64,000 nucleotides of DNA from Emmonsiellopsis sp. PD_33 (lineage: Eukaryota > Ascomycota > Eurotiomycetes > Onygenales > Ajellomycetaceae). The DNA lies in assembly GCA_032988165.1 (NCBI GenBank), contig JANTQF010000035.1:1-64000 (forward strand). Direction: 5' to 3'. The first letter of the stretch is position 1, and each line of letters begins with the position of its first letter. Positions 35,233 to 47,700 of this stretch are shown here, in pieces. The position numbers were made by a program, and so were the translations under genes. The notes under the pieces are model-generated. The model was not told where the DNA came from. It saw only the letters and a list, made by a program, of their open reading frames with translations, and made no database searches.

Positions 35233-36739
35233 TTACAGATGCTTCACGATAGCGTCGGCATACTCGTGGGTCTTGGCCTTGCCACCAAGATCGCCAGTGA
35301 GGGTCTGGAACAATAGTCAGCAAACAAAAAAACTATATAAATGCGGTGTTATGTGGTTGGGTTTTCATTTACCTTTCCTTCCGCGAGGGTAGCGAAGATG
35401 GCGCCTTGGATCTTGGCAGCCTGCTCGTGCAGTCCCATATGCTGCAACATCATGATGCTGCTCAACAGGAGGGCAGTTGGGTTGGCCTTGCCTTGGCCGG
35501 CAATATCGGGGGCGGAGCCGTGGACAGCCTCGAAGATCGAGCACTGGTCACCAATATTTCCGGAGGGGGTCAGACCAAGACCACCGATCAGGCCAGCGCA
35601 CATATCGGACAAGATATCGCCGTACAGATTAGGCATGACCAAGACCTTGTCGTTGTAGGGGGTGGGGTCGGTGACAATTCTCAAGCAGGTGTTGTCAAGG
35701 AGCTCAGCGTCGAACTCAATATCGGGGAAGTCCTTGGCGACATCTCTGGCAGTGCGGAGGAAAAGACCATCGGACATCTTCATGATGGTGGCCTTGTGCA
35801 CAACGCGGACCTTCTTCTTGCCAACCTCCTGAGCATACTGGAAGGCAAAGCGGAGGACACGCTCAGAAGCTTCCCGGGTGATGAGCTTGATGCTCTGCAC
35901 AACACCATCGACAACAACGTGCTCAATGCCGGAGTATTCTCCCTCGGTGTTCTCGCGGATAAGGACGGTCTGAACGTTGTCGTATGGGGTCTTGTAGCCC
36001 TGGATCGAGCGGCAGGGGCGGACGTTGGCGAAAAGGTTGAAGGTTCGGCGAAGGGTAAGGTTAAGAGAAACATGTCCCTTGCCAACGGGAGTCTGTACGT
36101 CCACTTAGTTGCTGGTCCTGGTTCTCTGTCAGACGAGGGGTGCGTACCGCGAGGGGTCCCTTCAGGGCAACAAAATTTTTCTTGACGCTGGCAATCGCGT
36201 CGTCTGGGATGGCGGTCTTGCCATCCTTAAGAATTGGCGTAACATCGACTGGCTCCCATTTGATTGGCACCTGTTTGATTTAGTAAATCGAATCGCATTG
36301 AGGGGGGAAAATTGAACGTGCTGCCCTACATTTGCGGCGGAGAAAATGTCCTTCACCGATTGCGAAATTTCTGGTCCGATACCGTCACCCTCGATGAGCG
36401 TAACCGTGTATTTCCCCTACACACATATCACACTCAGTATTAGCCAAACCGCTCTAATTCACTTGGTGTCTCCACGGCGCAGAGAGGGGGGTCTTGAAGC
36501 GGAGGAAGCCGTACGTCAGGGCCCTTGGTTCCAGGGAATTTGGCGACCTTGTCAGCAGCAGCGACAGCGTAGCACCGCACCTATAGGATATGAACAGTCA
36601 GTAAACCTAGTCCCGCGATTGTTGGGTATCAATTGGGCTCCAGGCGTGCACATACATTCAACGGCGACATGCGGGCGGAGTGCACAGCGGACTTGCGCAG
36701 GCATTGGCGCGCGGGGGCGAACGCGCGCAGAGAAATCAT
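35233..36739 (-). CDS. IDH2: Isocitrate dehydrogenase [NAD] subunit 2, mitochondrial
   Basis: TCA-cycle enzyme converting isocitrate to 2-oxoglutarate with NAD in the mitochondrial matrix. Six exons (36739-36656, 36580-36515, 36416-36330, 36270-36148, 36092-35373, 35304-35233) give 383 residues. Exon 1 encodes an Arg-rich presequence (MISLRAFAPARQCLRKSAVH). Key blocks: TLIEGDGIGPEIS, KGPLATPVGKGHVSLNLTLR, LIRENTEGEYSGIEH, SIKLITREASERVLRFAF, VHKATIMKMSDGLF, MPNLYGDILSD and IFEAVHGSAPDIAGQGKANP. The sequence follows yeast Idh2 (catalytic) rather than Idh1, notably in SIKLITRxASER and the intact EAVHGSAPDIAGQ block. All junctions are GT-AG. Divergent from SEC5. Confidence 0.96.
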
Positions 36740-37151
36740 GGTGTCGAGCTGTCTGGGTAAAAGAACGGGAGAGACGAGGGTGGTGGTAGCGGGGACGGGG
36801 CAATCAATGGAGAAGAGGAGAGGAGGAAAGGCGCCGGCGAGGTCAAAGTTGCTATCTCTTCCCTAGTATTCCGCTGTGCCGCTAGCAGGACCCACCGGAT
36901 CATTTTTTTTGGCTTAGCTAAGCGGCACGTGACTGTTTGGCCTGTTTGCATCCCGCGTCTTGGCGCATCTCGACGACATCTTGTCCCGTCCGCCATCTTG
37001 GATTCTTGGTGATGTTGTCGCAGGACGGGCTGAGCAATTGCGAGTGGCGCACCGCTTCGAGACGATAATTGCCACCGGCTCAAGGCTGTTTGTTCCCCGT
37101 CTCCCCCTTTTCATGCTTCCCGCGGCCTGGTAGCTGCCCCGTTTCCCAGCC
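36740..37151. promoter_or_regulatory. Divergent promoter, IDH2 / SEC5
   Basis: 412-bp spacer with CACGTGAC (Cbf1-type, read GTCACGTG on the minus strand) at 36926-36933. No gene supported. Confidence 0.55.
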
Positions 37152-40100
37152 ATGGCGGCCTTCGACAGCGACGTCACGCACCATTACAATCTTCCGTCTC
37201 TTTACCCCGAGGAATGGCCTACGGAGCTCGACGAAAGTGGAAGCTCCGATAACGAAGAATCCCTGCCTTCTGGGAATAACAATGCCACCTTCCAACGGCG
37301 GAAGTCAAGATACTCTGCGCTCCACCGTGGGAGCATTGATCGCAGGAGTATAGTTCCTGGATCCCAAAGGACGGGAGATGGAAGGGATAATTTGGTGCAG
37401 AAAGACGAACCCGATCCCCTAGGCTCTTCGGAAAGTGTGGTCAGGATGTTGAAACAACGCGGCCTTGCCGACGATGATGCCCGTGTTCGAAACCGTTACC
37501 TCCTGTCGTCGACTACCTTCTCGCCTGCTCTGTTCCTCTCCCAGACACACTCTTCGGATTCCACCCAGTCCTTATTGAAAGGCTTGGATTTCTTGTCTCG
37601 GTCCATCGACCAGAAATCGGCATCTTTGAAGGTGTTAGTCGAGTCGAATTTCGAGCGGTTTGTTCGTGCTAAGGCTACAATCGACAATGTATACACCGAA
37701 ATGAGGAACCAGGGGTCGCAGCCAGATGGCGCGCGGTCACATTCTCGCAGCACCAGCAGGTCTGGTTCTCACATCAGAAATTATAGTACAGGAGCTGCCA
37801 CCCGTTCTGTTAGTGGCGAACGACCCGCTCCACAGAAGAACTCCCTTACGAAAGAAAGCGAGTATGGCGTAAAGGGCATACGTGTACCATTAATGGAGGC
37901 TTCAGCAAAGACAGAAGAAGTCTGGGGCCCGGCTCTAGGGGGCCGAGAGCGAGAAGAAGGCTTGAAATCCGTTGTGGAGGCGATGGAAAAACACCGTGGA
38001 ATTTACGAAATTGGGTCCAATCTAGTACGGTCCATCAAACAGCGTGATTATGAGGAAATTTTCGACCAGTACAATCGTGCTCGAAAGTATGCCATTGACG
38101 CCAAGCTCATTGCGGACCGGGCTACGAGCACTCAGCGGCCCTTGACAGAGGAACAAATTCACACAATCCTCGTGACGGGGAGGATGTGGATGGATGTTGA
38201 ACAGCAAATACAGGCCTTCAAGCGGGACTTATGGCGGCGGTTAAGCAATGTTCAAACAAATATTCCCTCTGTAAGTGCCGACGGACCTGTTGAAGAACAC
38301 ATGGAACTCATCGGCGCATTGCTCGAGCTCGGAGTCGATGACAACCCGGTCTGGGTTTGGCTTCTTGGGCGGTACGATTATCTGAAAACGCGGATTACAG
38401 CGTTTTGTGAACGGTCCAGAGTCGAGATTGAAATCCTCCGACGTCGGCTGGGTAACACAGAAAAGCCGCCCCCTCAAGCTGTTGTCCAATATATTCGCCT
38501 CTCCAGCCGTGAGGGTGCGGCTGTCTCTCATGACAAGCTCGATACCGAACCTGTCATAGAACTATGGGAGTGTGTGCTTGTATACTTCAAAAAACTATTG
38601 TCGCTTGAGGGTGGTCTCCTGGGAGATGTTATCGAGTTTTGGGATACTACACAATCATTTATCGATGGGAGCAAGCAAAAGCTGTTGCCAGCAGGATTCG
38701 AGGGTGAAAGTAGGAAGCACCACCGGCTGTCATCAGGCGGGGTCGGCGATCTCAAAGATGGTGTGATCGAACTTGTCAATCTTATCCGTGAGAGCGTCGT
38801 ATCAATTTTTGCCGATCCTCCCATCGAAGACATATCTCTCTTATTTTCGCCAATCCCAACTACTCCTAACACCCCCTTAACCGGCCTCACTCCAACCAAT
38901 CCCCGGTTTAAATTTGACCCCAAGGACATCCCGCCGCCATCTCCTCGGAGAGGAGAGCATTGGGAGGAATTCGCCTTCTGGCCTCCATATTCAAATTCGC
39001 TGAGTGGTGTCCACTATCTGAGCCAGTTATTGATTTTAGTAGGAACCGCTGCAAGCGAGATGACTGCGATGAGCCCAATTTCTAGTGGCAGCAGCACCTA
39101 CGACAAGCTTAGACTTCTTGTTAGCGGTGCTAGAGAACGCTGTGCTCGTGCTGTGTGTGCTGCATGGAACAAAGATGCTGAGAGCTGCAAGTACCTAGAG
39201 GACTGGACTCGGGACTCAGAGCGAAAAGATATGACAAAGATGCCTGGTCTGTTCGTGGCATTTGAAGGTGCGGTTCTTTCTGGAATGCAAAAGGTCTTGT
39301 ATATTTCCGAGGCCATGACCAAACCTGGTGTGGATGGGATTGTTACACCACCTCCCCCCAAGCTTCTCCAACTCGTGCGGTCCCAGTTTGTGACCAGCGT
39401 GTATAAGGCATTAAGCGGCCTTGTCGAAAATGCAGAGCATCCCGTCACAACCGAGGGCGAGAATGAGTGGGTTATTGTCAACCCTGCCCATTCCATTGGG
39501 GGGTTGGATATTTTGCCATCTATCGCGCCCTCGGGTGGCATCGATTCCAAAAATAGGGTTAGTCCTAGATCATACAGTATTAACATCGTTCGACCATACT
39601 GACTGCTACTCATTCAGAACATTCGTATGCTCCTCACGCTCTCCAACCTTAAGGCACTTCGCACCGATTATGTCCCCCAGTTAATCACCAACTTCGAAAC
39701 CGCGTTTTCAGTCAAATTGACAGACGAGTCGAAAACGATCAAAGATGTCCTCGGCCAAATCGACGCCCGTCTCTTCCAATCATACACTCGCCCGATGACC
39801 GCCAGTCTAAATTATACCATCCTCGAGGGCGTCGCCTCACCAGACTGGGTCCCCTCAACCAGTCGCCCTGACCAAGTCCGCCCTTACGTATACACAACAC
39901 TCCTCAACCTCGTCCTCGTCCATACAGAAGTCTCCACCACCCTCCCCACGCCCTCTGCCTCCCTCTCATCCCAAAACCCCAGCGGCACATCCGCCACCTC
40001 CCTCACCAACGCCATACTATCCCACCTCCTAACCAAAATCTCCGAATCCCTCTTACACGCCTTCACCCAACGGCCCAAATATTCTCTGCCCGCTCTCATG

Positions 40101-40337
40101 CAGGCGACGCTGGATACCGAATTCATCGCACAGACGCTCTCGCAGTACTCGACGGAGGAGGCGTCGAAGATCCAGAGCCAGATCTATCTGGAGCTTGATC
40201 GGCGGACGAATAACGAGGCGCGGACTAGGCTGCAGGCGGAGCTGGGGGAAATGAGGGGAGTGTTGAAGAGGTTGAGGGAGGCGACAAGGGGGGAGTTTGC
40301 GTGTTTTAAGAAGGCGAGGAGCGTGACGAATAAATAG
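37152..40337 (+). CDS. SEC5: Exocyst complex component Sec5
   Basis: Subunit of the exocyst, which tethers secretory vesicles to the plasma membrane at growth sites. Two exons (37152-39557 and 39618-40337, intron 60 bp) give 1041 residues. The N-terminus MAAFDSDVTHHYNLPSLYPE and the run SVVRMLKQRGLADDDARVRN, FSPALFLSQTHSSDSTQSLL and SASLKVLVESNFERFVRAKA are the characteristic Sec5 opening, followed by the helical-rod body (YDYLKTRITAFCERSRVEIE, LLSLEGGLLGDVIEFWDTTQ) and the C-terminal region (MLLTLSNLKALRTDYVPQLI, KDVLGQIDARLFQSYTRPMT). The splice joins DSKNR to NIRMLLTLSN in phase 0. The final 240 bases of coding sequence switch from C-rich to G-rich. Confidence 0.95.
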
Positions 40338-40964
40338 GTTGTTTGGCCATTTATGAATTTTGCTGTGTGAGTTGGGGGTGGTTTTGTTGTTGCTGTACAT
40401 ACGTAGATGCGTGGACGTGTTGTATATATGTTCAACTTTTTTCCTTTTATTCAGTTAGTTAGTTACATGTAGTTGCTTTCACACTAGTCTATGTTGGAAT
40501 CTTGACATAGCTCGACTCTGAAGCTTTGCATCATTCGCCTGTTTTCTTAATCTTTTTTTTTTGAGTTAATATCCTTCCCTCTATTGTTTATGTCAATGCT
40601 AATTGGGACTTCAGATATTGGCCTTTATTTTGCACTATTTATGAAGAAAGCACAGCTGCTCAAAGATACCAAAGATCCATTTATCCATTAGATGTCGTCT
40701 GGCTAACTAACCAATCCCGAAAAGAATATTTAATCTAGATAAAACAACATACCCGACTGTTTGTAAGAACTGACAATAATTAAAAACACATAAAGCAATC
40801 AGTACAAGCCCGTCAGGCTCTATATATATCCCCCAACTCCAATCCATATACAAATATCAGAACAAACCCATCGCTTGCCGAAAGAATAGGGTAAAATGAT
40901 AAACGAAAAGAAAGGGGGAAAAAAAACCTACCATCCCTCACGACCCTCCACGCTACCGGCAGTC
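40338..40964. other. Convergent 3' spacer, no gene seen
   Basis: 627 bp between the 3' ends of SEC5 and niaD, AT-rich with T runs. No supported gene. Confidence 0.6.
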
Positions 40965-43950
40965 TCAAAAAAACACCAAATCAGCCTCATCCCACCCCAT
41001 CCCTAGCAGGATATTTTTCACAGCATCCTCCAATGCCTCCGGTCCACAGATAAGCACCATTCTCTCCCCCTTGGCTTCCTTATCTCCACCAGCGGGAACA
41101 AACTCCCTCAACAACGCTTCCGAAATCCTTCCCTTCCTCCCTATCCACGTCTCCGAGGGTTTCGTCAGCGTGTGTATAATCCGACACCTGCTCTCAGCAT
41201 TATCCTGCGCAAACGCGTCCAGCTCATCACGACAGAGGATATCCGTCTCCTCGCGGTTCCCATCAAGTACAACGCAAGACGTCTTGTCGTCGGCATCCTG
41301 CATGACAGCGCGGAGAACCTGGAAGATGGGCGTGATGCCGCTCCCCGCGCATATCATGTAGAAGGAGCGGACGGTGCGGGCTTTCTCGTTTAGCAGGACG
41401 TTACCGTGGCCATTGTATCTGAATTTTCCCACGGGGCCTTTGAAATTTACGCTGCTGGCTAGCGGTAGTTTGTCCAAGGCAATGGTCATTTTCCCGCCTG
41501 GGTAGCTGGGTGGGATGGCTGGGTAGAGTTTTATGAGGAGGTCGATGGTGCCCTGCGTGCTTGTCTGAGAGATAGGGGTGTAGGCGCGGATTATAGAAGC
41601 GTTGATTGGGGACTCTGGGTCGGGGATTTTGAGCATGACGTGTTGGCCGACGGGGAGGCCGAGGGTTTGAGTATCGTGGGACAAGGAGAAGGTGAAGAGG
41701 CGGGTGTCGGGGGATATGGTGGTTTTAGAGACCAAGGTGGAGGTAGCCCAGACGCGGGAGTCGAGGAATATTTCTCTTGTAGGGGAGAGAGCTTCGTCGT
41801 CGGTGCTTAGGGTGCCTTGGGAGGTGTCGAGGGTGCCGATGTGGTAGTCCATCATCATTTTCTTGGCTGTTTCGCTGTCTATATTACAGTTAATGGAGGT
41901 CATTGACATAGGGAAGTTTAATGAAGGACCCACGAATTGCCATGAATTCCTCCGTTGCATCAGTGGCAGCGGCGGAAATGATGCTCTGGGCACCCCCGGG
42001 ATGTCCTTCCAAAAATGCAGTGCCATCATATACCTCTCCCTCAACAACGAACCAAGGATTGGTTTTATCTTTGTGTCTCTTGAACTCCTCTATGTCAATA
42101 ATATTTTTCAACCCGGGCTTTTTCATGTCGATTTTCGGTGCCACGACGGGACCGGCAGGATTCTCCTGGCCTTCGGGTATTTCTCCCCAATTTCCATTTG
42201 TCAAATCTCCGCCGTTTTTCTTCACTCGCTCCATCCAACCACCGGGCATCAATGCAGGTTGGGTTGGATGTTCAAACTTCAAAAATCCATGCTCTTTGGT
42301 AATGGTGACACGGAACCAGGGATTATTCATCATACCAAGAACTGACCAGTACATATCTCGGGGTTGGAGATTCAGTCCTTCATCCATGGCACGAACGACA
42401 ATATCGTTGCTAGCTTCAAGTTCGGGGGTTGGTATATCAAGGGACCAAAAGCACCAGCAGAAGCACGTTTCCTGCCATGACATATCGACCTGGCCGCCAT
42501 ATAGATTCTGTTCTATATCACGATACTTGTCTTCAGGGTACTCAATATCCGCTAATTTCCATGCTGTTGGTGCGCATGTTAGTAGTGCCCGATCTGTCTT
42601 ATGCAAGAGATTCTTACTTTTTCCCTTGTCAAGCGAGACTTCGACCCTATTGATTCTGCGGCCGCCTCCGCCGTATGCATATCCCCTGGCCTTGTACGAA
42701 GTCGTGGTGGCAATCTCCATCCGCTCCTCATGCTGTGGATATGCAATTGCGGAGTTGACATTGAGATCATAAATGGCGTATCGTTCGTCATACCACCATT
42801 TCTTATCCTTGGCTGCCATTTCTGGGGACACCATTGTGCTATTCAAGTTATCAATAGGAGGCCTGAAGGTTACCACTCGTAGGTACAACTCACGGTAGGA
42901 CCCTGTTATCGTATATATGGTACCAGTTGTCACTGGGGACGTCGGTTATGATCAGTTTCTTCAGCCATTTCACGCTTCGTCCACCGATCTGACCAGGCAC
43001 AACTGCTCGCAGGGGGCGACCATGGTCTGGTCGGAGAGGCTCGCCGTTCATTTTATGTGCAAGCATTATGCCTTTGTTAGGGTCCATGACCCAGTTCAAC
43101 TTAACAGATGTTCCATAGTATCCGTTTGGCTGTCAGGAGGCTGTCAGCATTGTCAAGAAAGTATTGAAAGTGGGGAAGGACAATACATACCAATTTATCT
43201 GCTCCTTCCATGCAGACATACTTTGCTTTACGAAGAGGCTTCGCTCTTCGCAATACAGTAGATAGCAATGGACCAGTGAAAAGAGCAGTCGACACACCAG
43301 CAGCACCCCATGAAAAGCCGTTCGATTTTCGAACTTGATTCTGCTCCTTGCGCCTATTTCCGGCGCAAACTAGGGTGATGGGTGCGGTGACTTGCTCAAA
43401 CTCAGATAGAATCTGCTTGAAGTTCAAAACGATGGGATGTTCCACCAGTCTGAGTGATATCAATTTAGCATATATCTTGATATATAGGCATTGAACTTTC
43501 TGACGAGGAGACCTACCCTTCGATGCTGAGTTCCCAATCTGGGATATCCTCCGGGCGAACTTCTGGGACATATCCATGATTTCTCACATAAAAGAGGTCA
43601 GGAGATGTAAGGAACCCTATATTCCCATGAGATTGTTAGGATAAATTACATTATTGGCCTCAAGTGTCGAAAGTACCTTCATCGAACAAGGCGGTCAAAG
43701 GAGCCTCCACATTGAAGGGATGCACTCCAGTGAGACGAATAAGACGTGGATCTCTGGGGACATGTTTATCTGGGGTATTCTTGTCTATCTCGAGTACCTC
43801 GGTGGGCTGTGTTGAGGGAGGGGGTAGAGGAATATCGTAGTCTGACGGAGCAGAAATTTCATTCTGTCGTGGCTGTCCTGATATTATTGGGACAAAGCTT
43901 TTTGTTGCGAGAATTGTTGGGGGGCTCTCTAATTGAGTGATGGTTGCCAT
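40965..43950 (-). CDS. niaD: Nitrate reductase [NADPH]
   Basis: Cytosolic molybdenum-cofactor enzyme reducing nitrate to nitrite. Seven exons (43950-43677, 43616-43517, 43449-43191, 43129-42894, 42838-42618, 42563-41934, 41878-40965) give 877 residues, close to Aspergillus NiaD. Domains in order: Moco domain (YVRNHGYVPEVRPEDIPDWE; the Moco cysteine in ITLVCAGNRRKEQN; GRPLRAVVPGQIGGRSVKWL), dimerisation domain (VEVSLDKGKTWKLADIEYPE, CFCWCFW), cytochrome b5 (EGEVYDGTAFLEGHPGGAQS, heme His in HPGG), then FAD (RAYTPIS) and NADPH domains (MICAGSGITPIFQVLRAV, LICGPEALEDAV). All six introns are GT-AG and junctions recover conserved residues. It shares a promoter with niiA, giving coordinated nitrate induction. 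Confidence 0.97.
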
Positions 43951-44799
43951 TGTGAATATTGAAAAGGATCAATGAACGTGATATTTTCAGTGGTGTGAAG
44001 GAGGCAGGATGGCAAGCAAATGGGGCGATATATAGATAAGATAAGAGCCCCTCCCCTGGCATTCTCAACACGGGAGAGAGCAGGTTTGTCAGTGTTGCCC
44101 GGTAAACATCGAGCGGGTGCTCTTGAGGAAGCAAATCCCGCAGAACCAGAACGGCAACCAATCCCACCCCCTGGAACACAAAGGGGATGACATCTTCGAT
44201 AGCGGCATCTCTCGGGACGCTGGAATCGTTCCGACCAGAGCTAGAACCGCCCCAGAATCCGCGGAAATGGCCTCGCTCACGGCATTTCTGGAACCAACTT
44301 AAACTACAGCGCTGGGTCGGTAATGCGATATCAGGAGATGAACCCGAAGGCGGAGACGATCTCCGAGCGACAGGGTGTAGTCCGCGGCAGGACTTGCGGC
44401 ATTGTGGACACACAACAGGCCGCGTAAGAAACGAGCGCATATCTGAGACCCGGACATGCATGGTGGCATGTCATGGTGGGATGTTGAGATAGGGAAAAGC
44501 CGGGCCATGGTAGCCCCTGCGTGGCGGTGGGCGAGTTGCTGATAAGGAAAACCACGCTTTGCTGCGTTGGGATTCGCTGGGCTGAGCTTGGGCCAGGCGG
44601 GAACATCAACCTCGCCCAAGAACTGCCGCCGCCAGCATCGCCCGATATTACCAAATGGATATGTCTGGTTGTTTTCTGCAAGGAGGAAAATAGATGTAGT
44701 TCCGTATATTAAAGCTGCTCCAGCCCGGAGTCTTCATGTAAATCAGCAACGTTGTCGAGAAGGGATGTTTGTGAGATCATCCCATACACCACAACCACC
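43951..44799. promoter_or_regulatory. Bidirectional niaD-niiA promoter
   Basis: 849-bp spacer between divergent nitrate-assimilation genes. HGATAR motifs (AreA/NIT2-type GATA factors) occur as an overlapping pair AGATAAGATAA at 44034-44044, and singly at 44197-44202, 44487-44492 and 44540-44545. Near-matches to the NirA consensus CTCCGHGG (7 of 8) are ATCCGCGG at 44257-44264, CTCCGAGC at 44361-44368 and GTCCGCGG at 44380-44387. The arrangement is that of nitrogen-repressed, nitrate-induced promoters; binding is inferred. Confidence 0.75.
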
Positions 44800-47700
44800 A
44801 TGGCAGTGCTCACTATGAACGGCGGCATGGCCACCGAACACTCTCTGTACAACAAAGCAAGCCTTGAAAATGGGACCAGCCATGCCAACGGCCACAGTGG
44901 CATCAGCAATGGCACCGACGGGCCCAGTGTCAGACGGCAGAAGTTGGTGATTGTCGGGCTGGGGATGGTTGCACTTGGTAGGATTGCCCGACTCGGCAAA
45001 AGCTTGACTGGACCACCGCTGACTCAGCCACAGGGTTTATGTGAGCTTCAGCCCCTGAGTTTGTTTTCGTCGGGGCAGGTTGGCTAAGACAACATCCTCA
45101 ACAGCGAGAAACTGCTCAAATTAGATGCGGAACGCCGCCAGTATGATATTGTGGTGATTGGAGAGGAGCATCATATTGCCTACAACAGAGTTTCCCTGTC
45201 GTCATTCTTCGAGCACCAGAAAATAGAGGACCTGTACCTCAATCCGCCAGAATGGGTATGATCAGATCTGCCTGGGTCGTCTATTCCTTGAGTTTTCGGA
45301 TTCAATTGGAAGTAATTCAAAGGCTAGGAAAAAAGCTAATTTCTGTGTTGCTTCAAGTACGATTCGTTGGATGGTTCGTTCAGCTACCATCTCAACACCA
45401 AAGTCACACAAATCCTCCCTCATAAGAAGAGTATCAGAACTTCAGCCGGTGACCTGGTGTCTTACGACCTGCTTGTTCTCGCAACCGGGTCTGACGCTCT
45501 TCTCCCAAAACAGACCCCTGGATATGACGCAAATGGGGTCTTTGTCTATCGCACCATAGATGACCTGCAGCGCCTCATTGATTTCTCATCGAGACACAAG
45601 GGCGCGGTGGGCGTCACCGTTGGTGGCGGCTTACTTGGGCTCGAAGCTGCCAAATCAATGATGGATATGGAGGTTTTCAGCTCCGTAAAACTCGTCGACC
45701 GCAACCGGTGGGTCCTTGCACGACAGTTGGATGGCGATGCTGGAAGCTTGGTGACGGAAAAAATCCGAGAACTTGGTCTGGATGTGCTCCTGCGGAAACG
45801 GGTGGCCAGAATCAATGTTGATGACAATAATAATGTCGTCGGCATTACTTTTGAGGATGGCGAATCTGTCGACTGCAGCTGCATATGTTTTGCGGTATTT
45901 AATACCCGTCCCTATATAGTGACTTCCCTTTTGTGCTGCGATGGCCATACTGATGTAACCAGATTGGTGTACGACCTCGCGATGAGCTTGCCGTAGCTAC
46001 CGGGATCAAGTGCGCTCCCAACGGCGGATTGGTGGTGGATGAGTTGTACGTTGGAGTCCTCTGATCGAGCGGCTGGATTTACAATATCTGACTCATTATA
46101 GGCTCCAAACGTCAGCTCCTGATGTGTACGCAATAGGGGAATGTGCCAGCTGGGAAAACAAGACTTTCGGAATTATCGCTCCTGGAATTGAAATGGCCGA
46201 CGTTCTGTCGTTCAATCTTACACGAAGCCCCGAACAGGAAGCTAAACATTTCAAGAGACCTGATCTCAGTACGAAGTTGAAGTTGCTAGGGATTGAAGTT
46301 GCTAGTTTTGGTGACTTCTTCGCTGATCGAGATGGGCCGAAGTCATTGCCCCGTAACCCAGCCGCTGCACAGACCAACGGACATTCCTGTGCTCCTCCCG
46401 TCAAAGCGTTGACGTACAAGGACCCTTTTAGTGCAGTCTACAAAAAATACCTCTTTACAATGGATGGAAAATATCTCCTTGGAGGAATGATGATCGGCGA
46501 TGCGAAGGACTATATCAAATTGAACCAAATGGTGAAAAACCAAAAGGAAATCGAGTCCCCACCGAGTGAATTTATTCTTGGGGCTCAAAACGGAGGTGAC
46601 GATGGGGTGGATGATCTGTATGACCCAACCATTCCTTTCTCGAAATATGGTCTGTGCTAATTCTGCCAAGTGATGACGACACTCAAATTTGCTCCTGTCA
46701 CAATGTTCTAAAATGCGATATTGTCGACAATGTCAAGAGCGGGAAATGCAAAACCATAGGAGATATCAAATCATGCACCAAGGCTGGAAATGGGTGCGGG
46801 GGCTGCATGCCCATGGTGCAAACCATCTTCAACAAAACAATGATGGAAATGGGCCAAGAAGTGTCAAATCATTGTAAGTCCCGGAAATTGAGGCCGTAAC
46901 CTTACCAGCGCCAACTGACGCTGTTTAGTATGCCCTCATTTCCCATATGCCCGCGCGGATCTCTACAATGTTATTGCTGTAAAGCAACTGAAATCTTTTA
47001 CCGATGTCATGAAAACATGTGGAAAGCACCCAGATTCCCTGGGATGTGAACTTTGCAAACCAACCATCGGCTCAATCCTTTCTAGTCTGTTCAACGAACA
47101 TATCATGGATCAAAAGCACCACAACCTCCAAGAGACAAACGATCGATTTTTGGCAAATATCCAGCGAAACGGAACCTTTTCGGTAGTTCCACGCGTGGCA
47201 GGCGGAGAGATTACCCCAGATCGACTGATCGTCATCGGCCAAGTCGCCAAGAAGTATAATCTTTACTGCAAGATTACCGGGGGTCAGAGAATAGATCTGT
47301 TCGGCGCCAAGAAGGAAGATTTATTGGATATATGGGGCGCCTTGGTTGAAGCTGGGATGGAGAGCGGACATGCATATGCCAAGTCTCTTCGGACAATTAA
47401 GGTTAGTACTTCCGCCAAGTATGTACCCCTATTTCAACGACATGCCTCTAACATTATCCCCTAGAGCTGCGTTGGAACTACGTGGTGCCGATTTGGTCTA
47501 TGGGACAGTGTTGGAATGGCGATTCGTCTTGAGGAGAGGTACAAGAGTATTCGATCACCCCATAAACTGAAGGGTGCTGTCTCTGGGTGCGTTCGGGAAT
47601 GCGCTGAGGCTCAGAACAAGGAGTAAGTTTGCCCCCGTTAATACATCAACAGGTCCGTATCATTGACGCTTTCCCACAGTTTCGGTCTAGTTGCAACTGA

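Noticed and set aside
35346..36185. Long open frame on the + strand (279 codons) opposite IDH2
   Set aside because: It is the antisense shadow of the highly conserved IDH2 exon 5 and has no family sequence of its own.
41921..42772. 283-codon + strand open frame opposite niaD
   Set aside because: Antisense shadow of niaD exons 5 and 6 that also crosses their intron.
46600..46680. Apparent frameshift with a stop in niiA before the [2Fe-2S] domain
   Set aside because: A 53-bp GT-AG intron (46618-46670) with a GCTAAT branch motif removes the stop and gives VDDLDDDTQICSCHNV, the expected family sequence.
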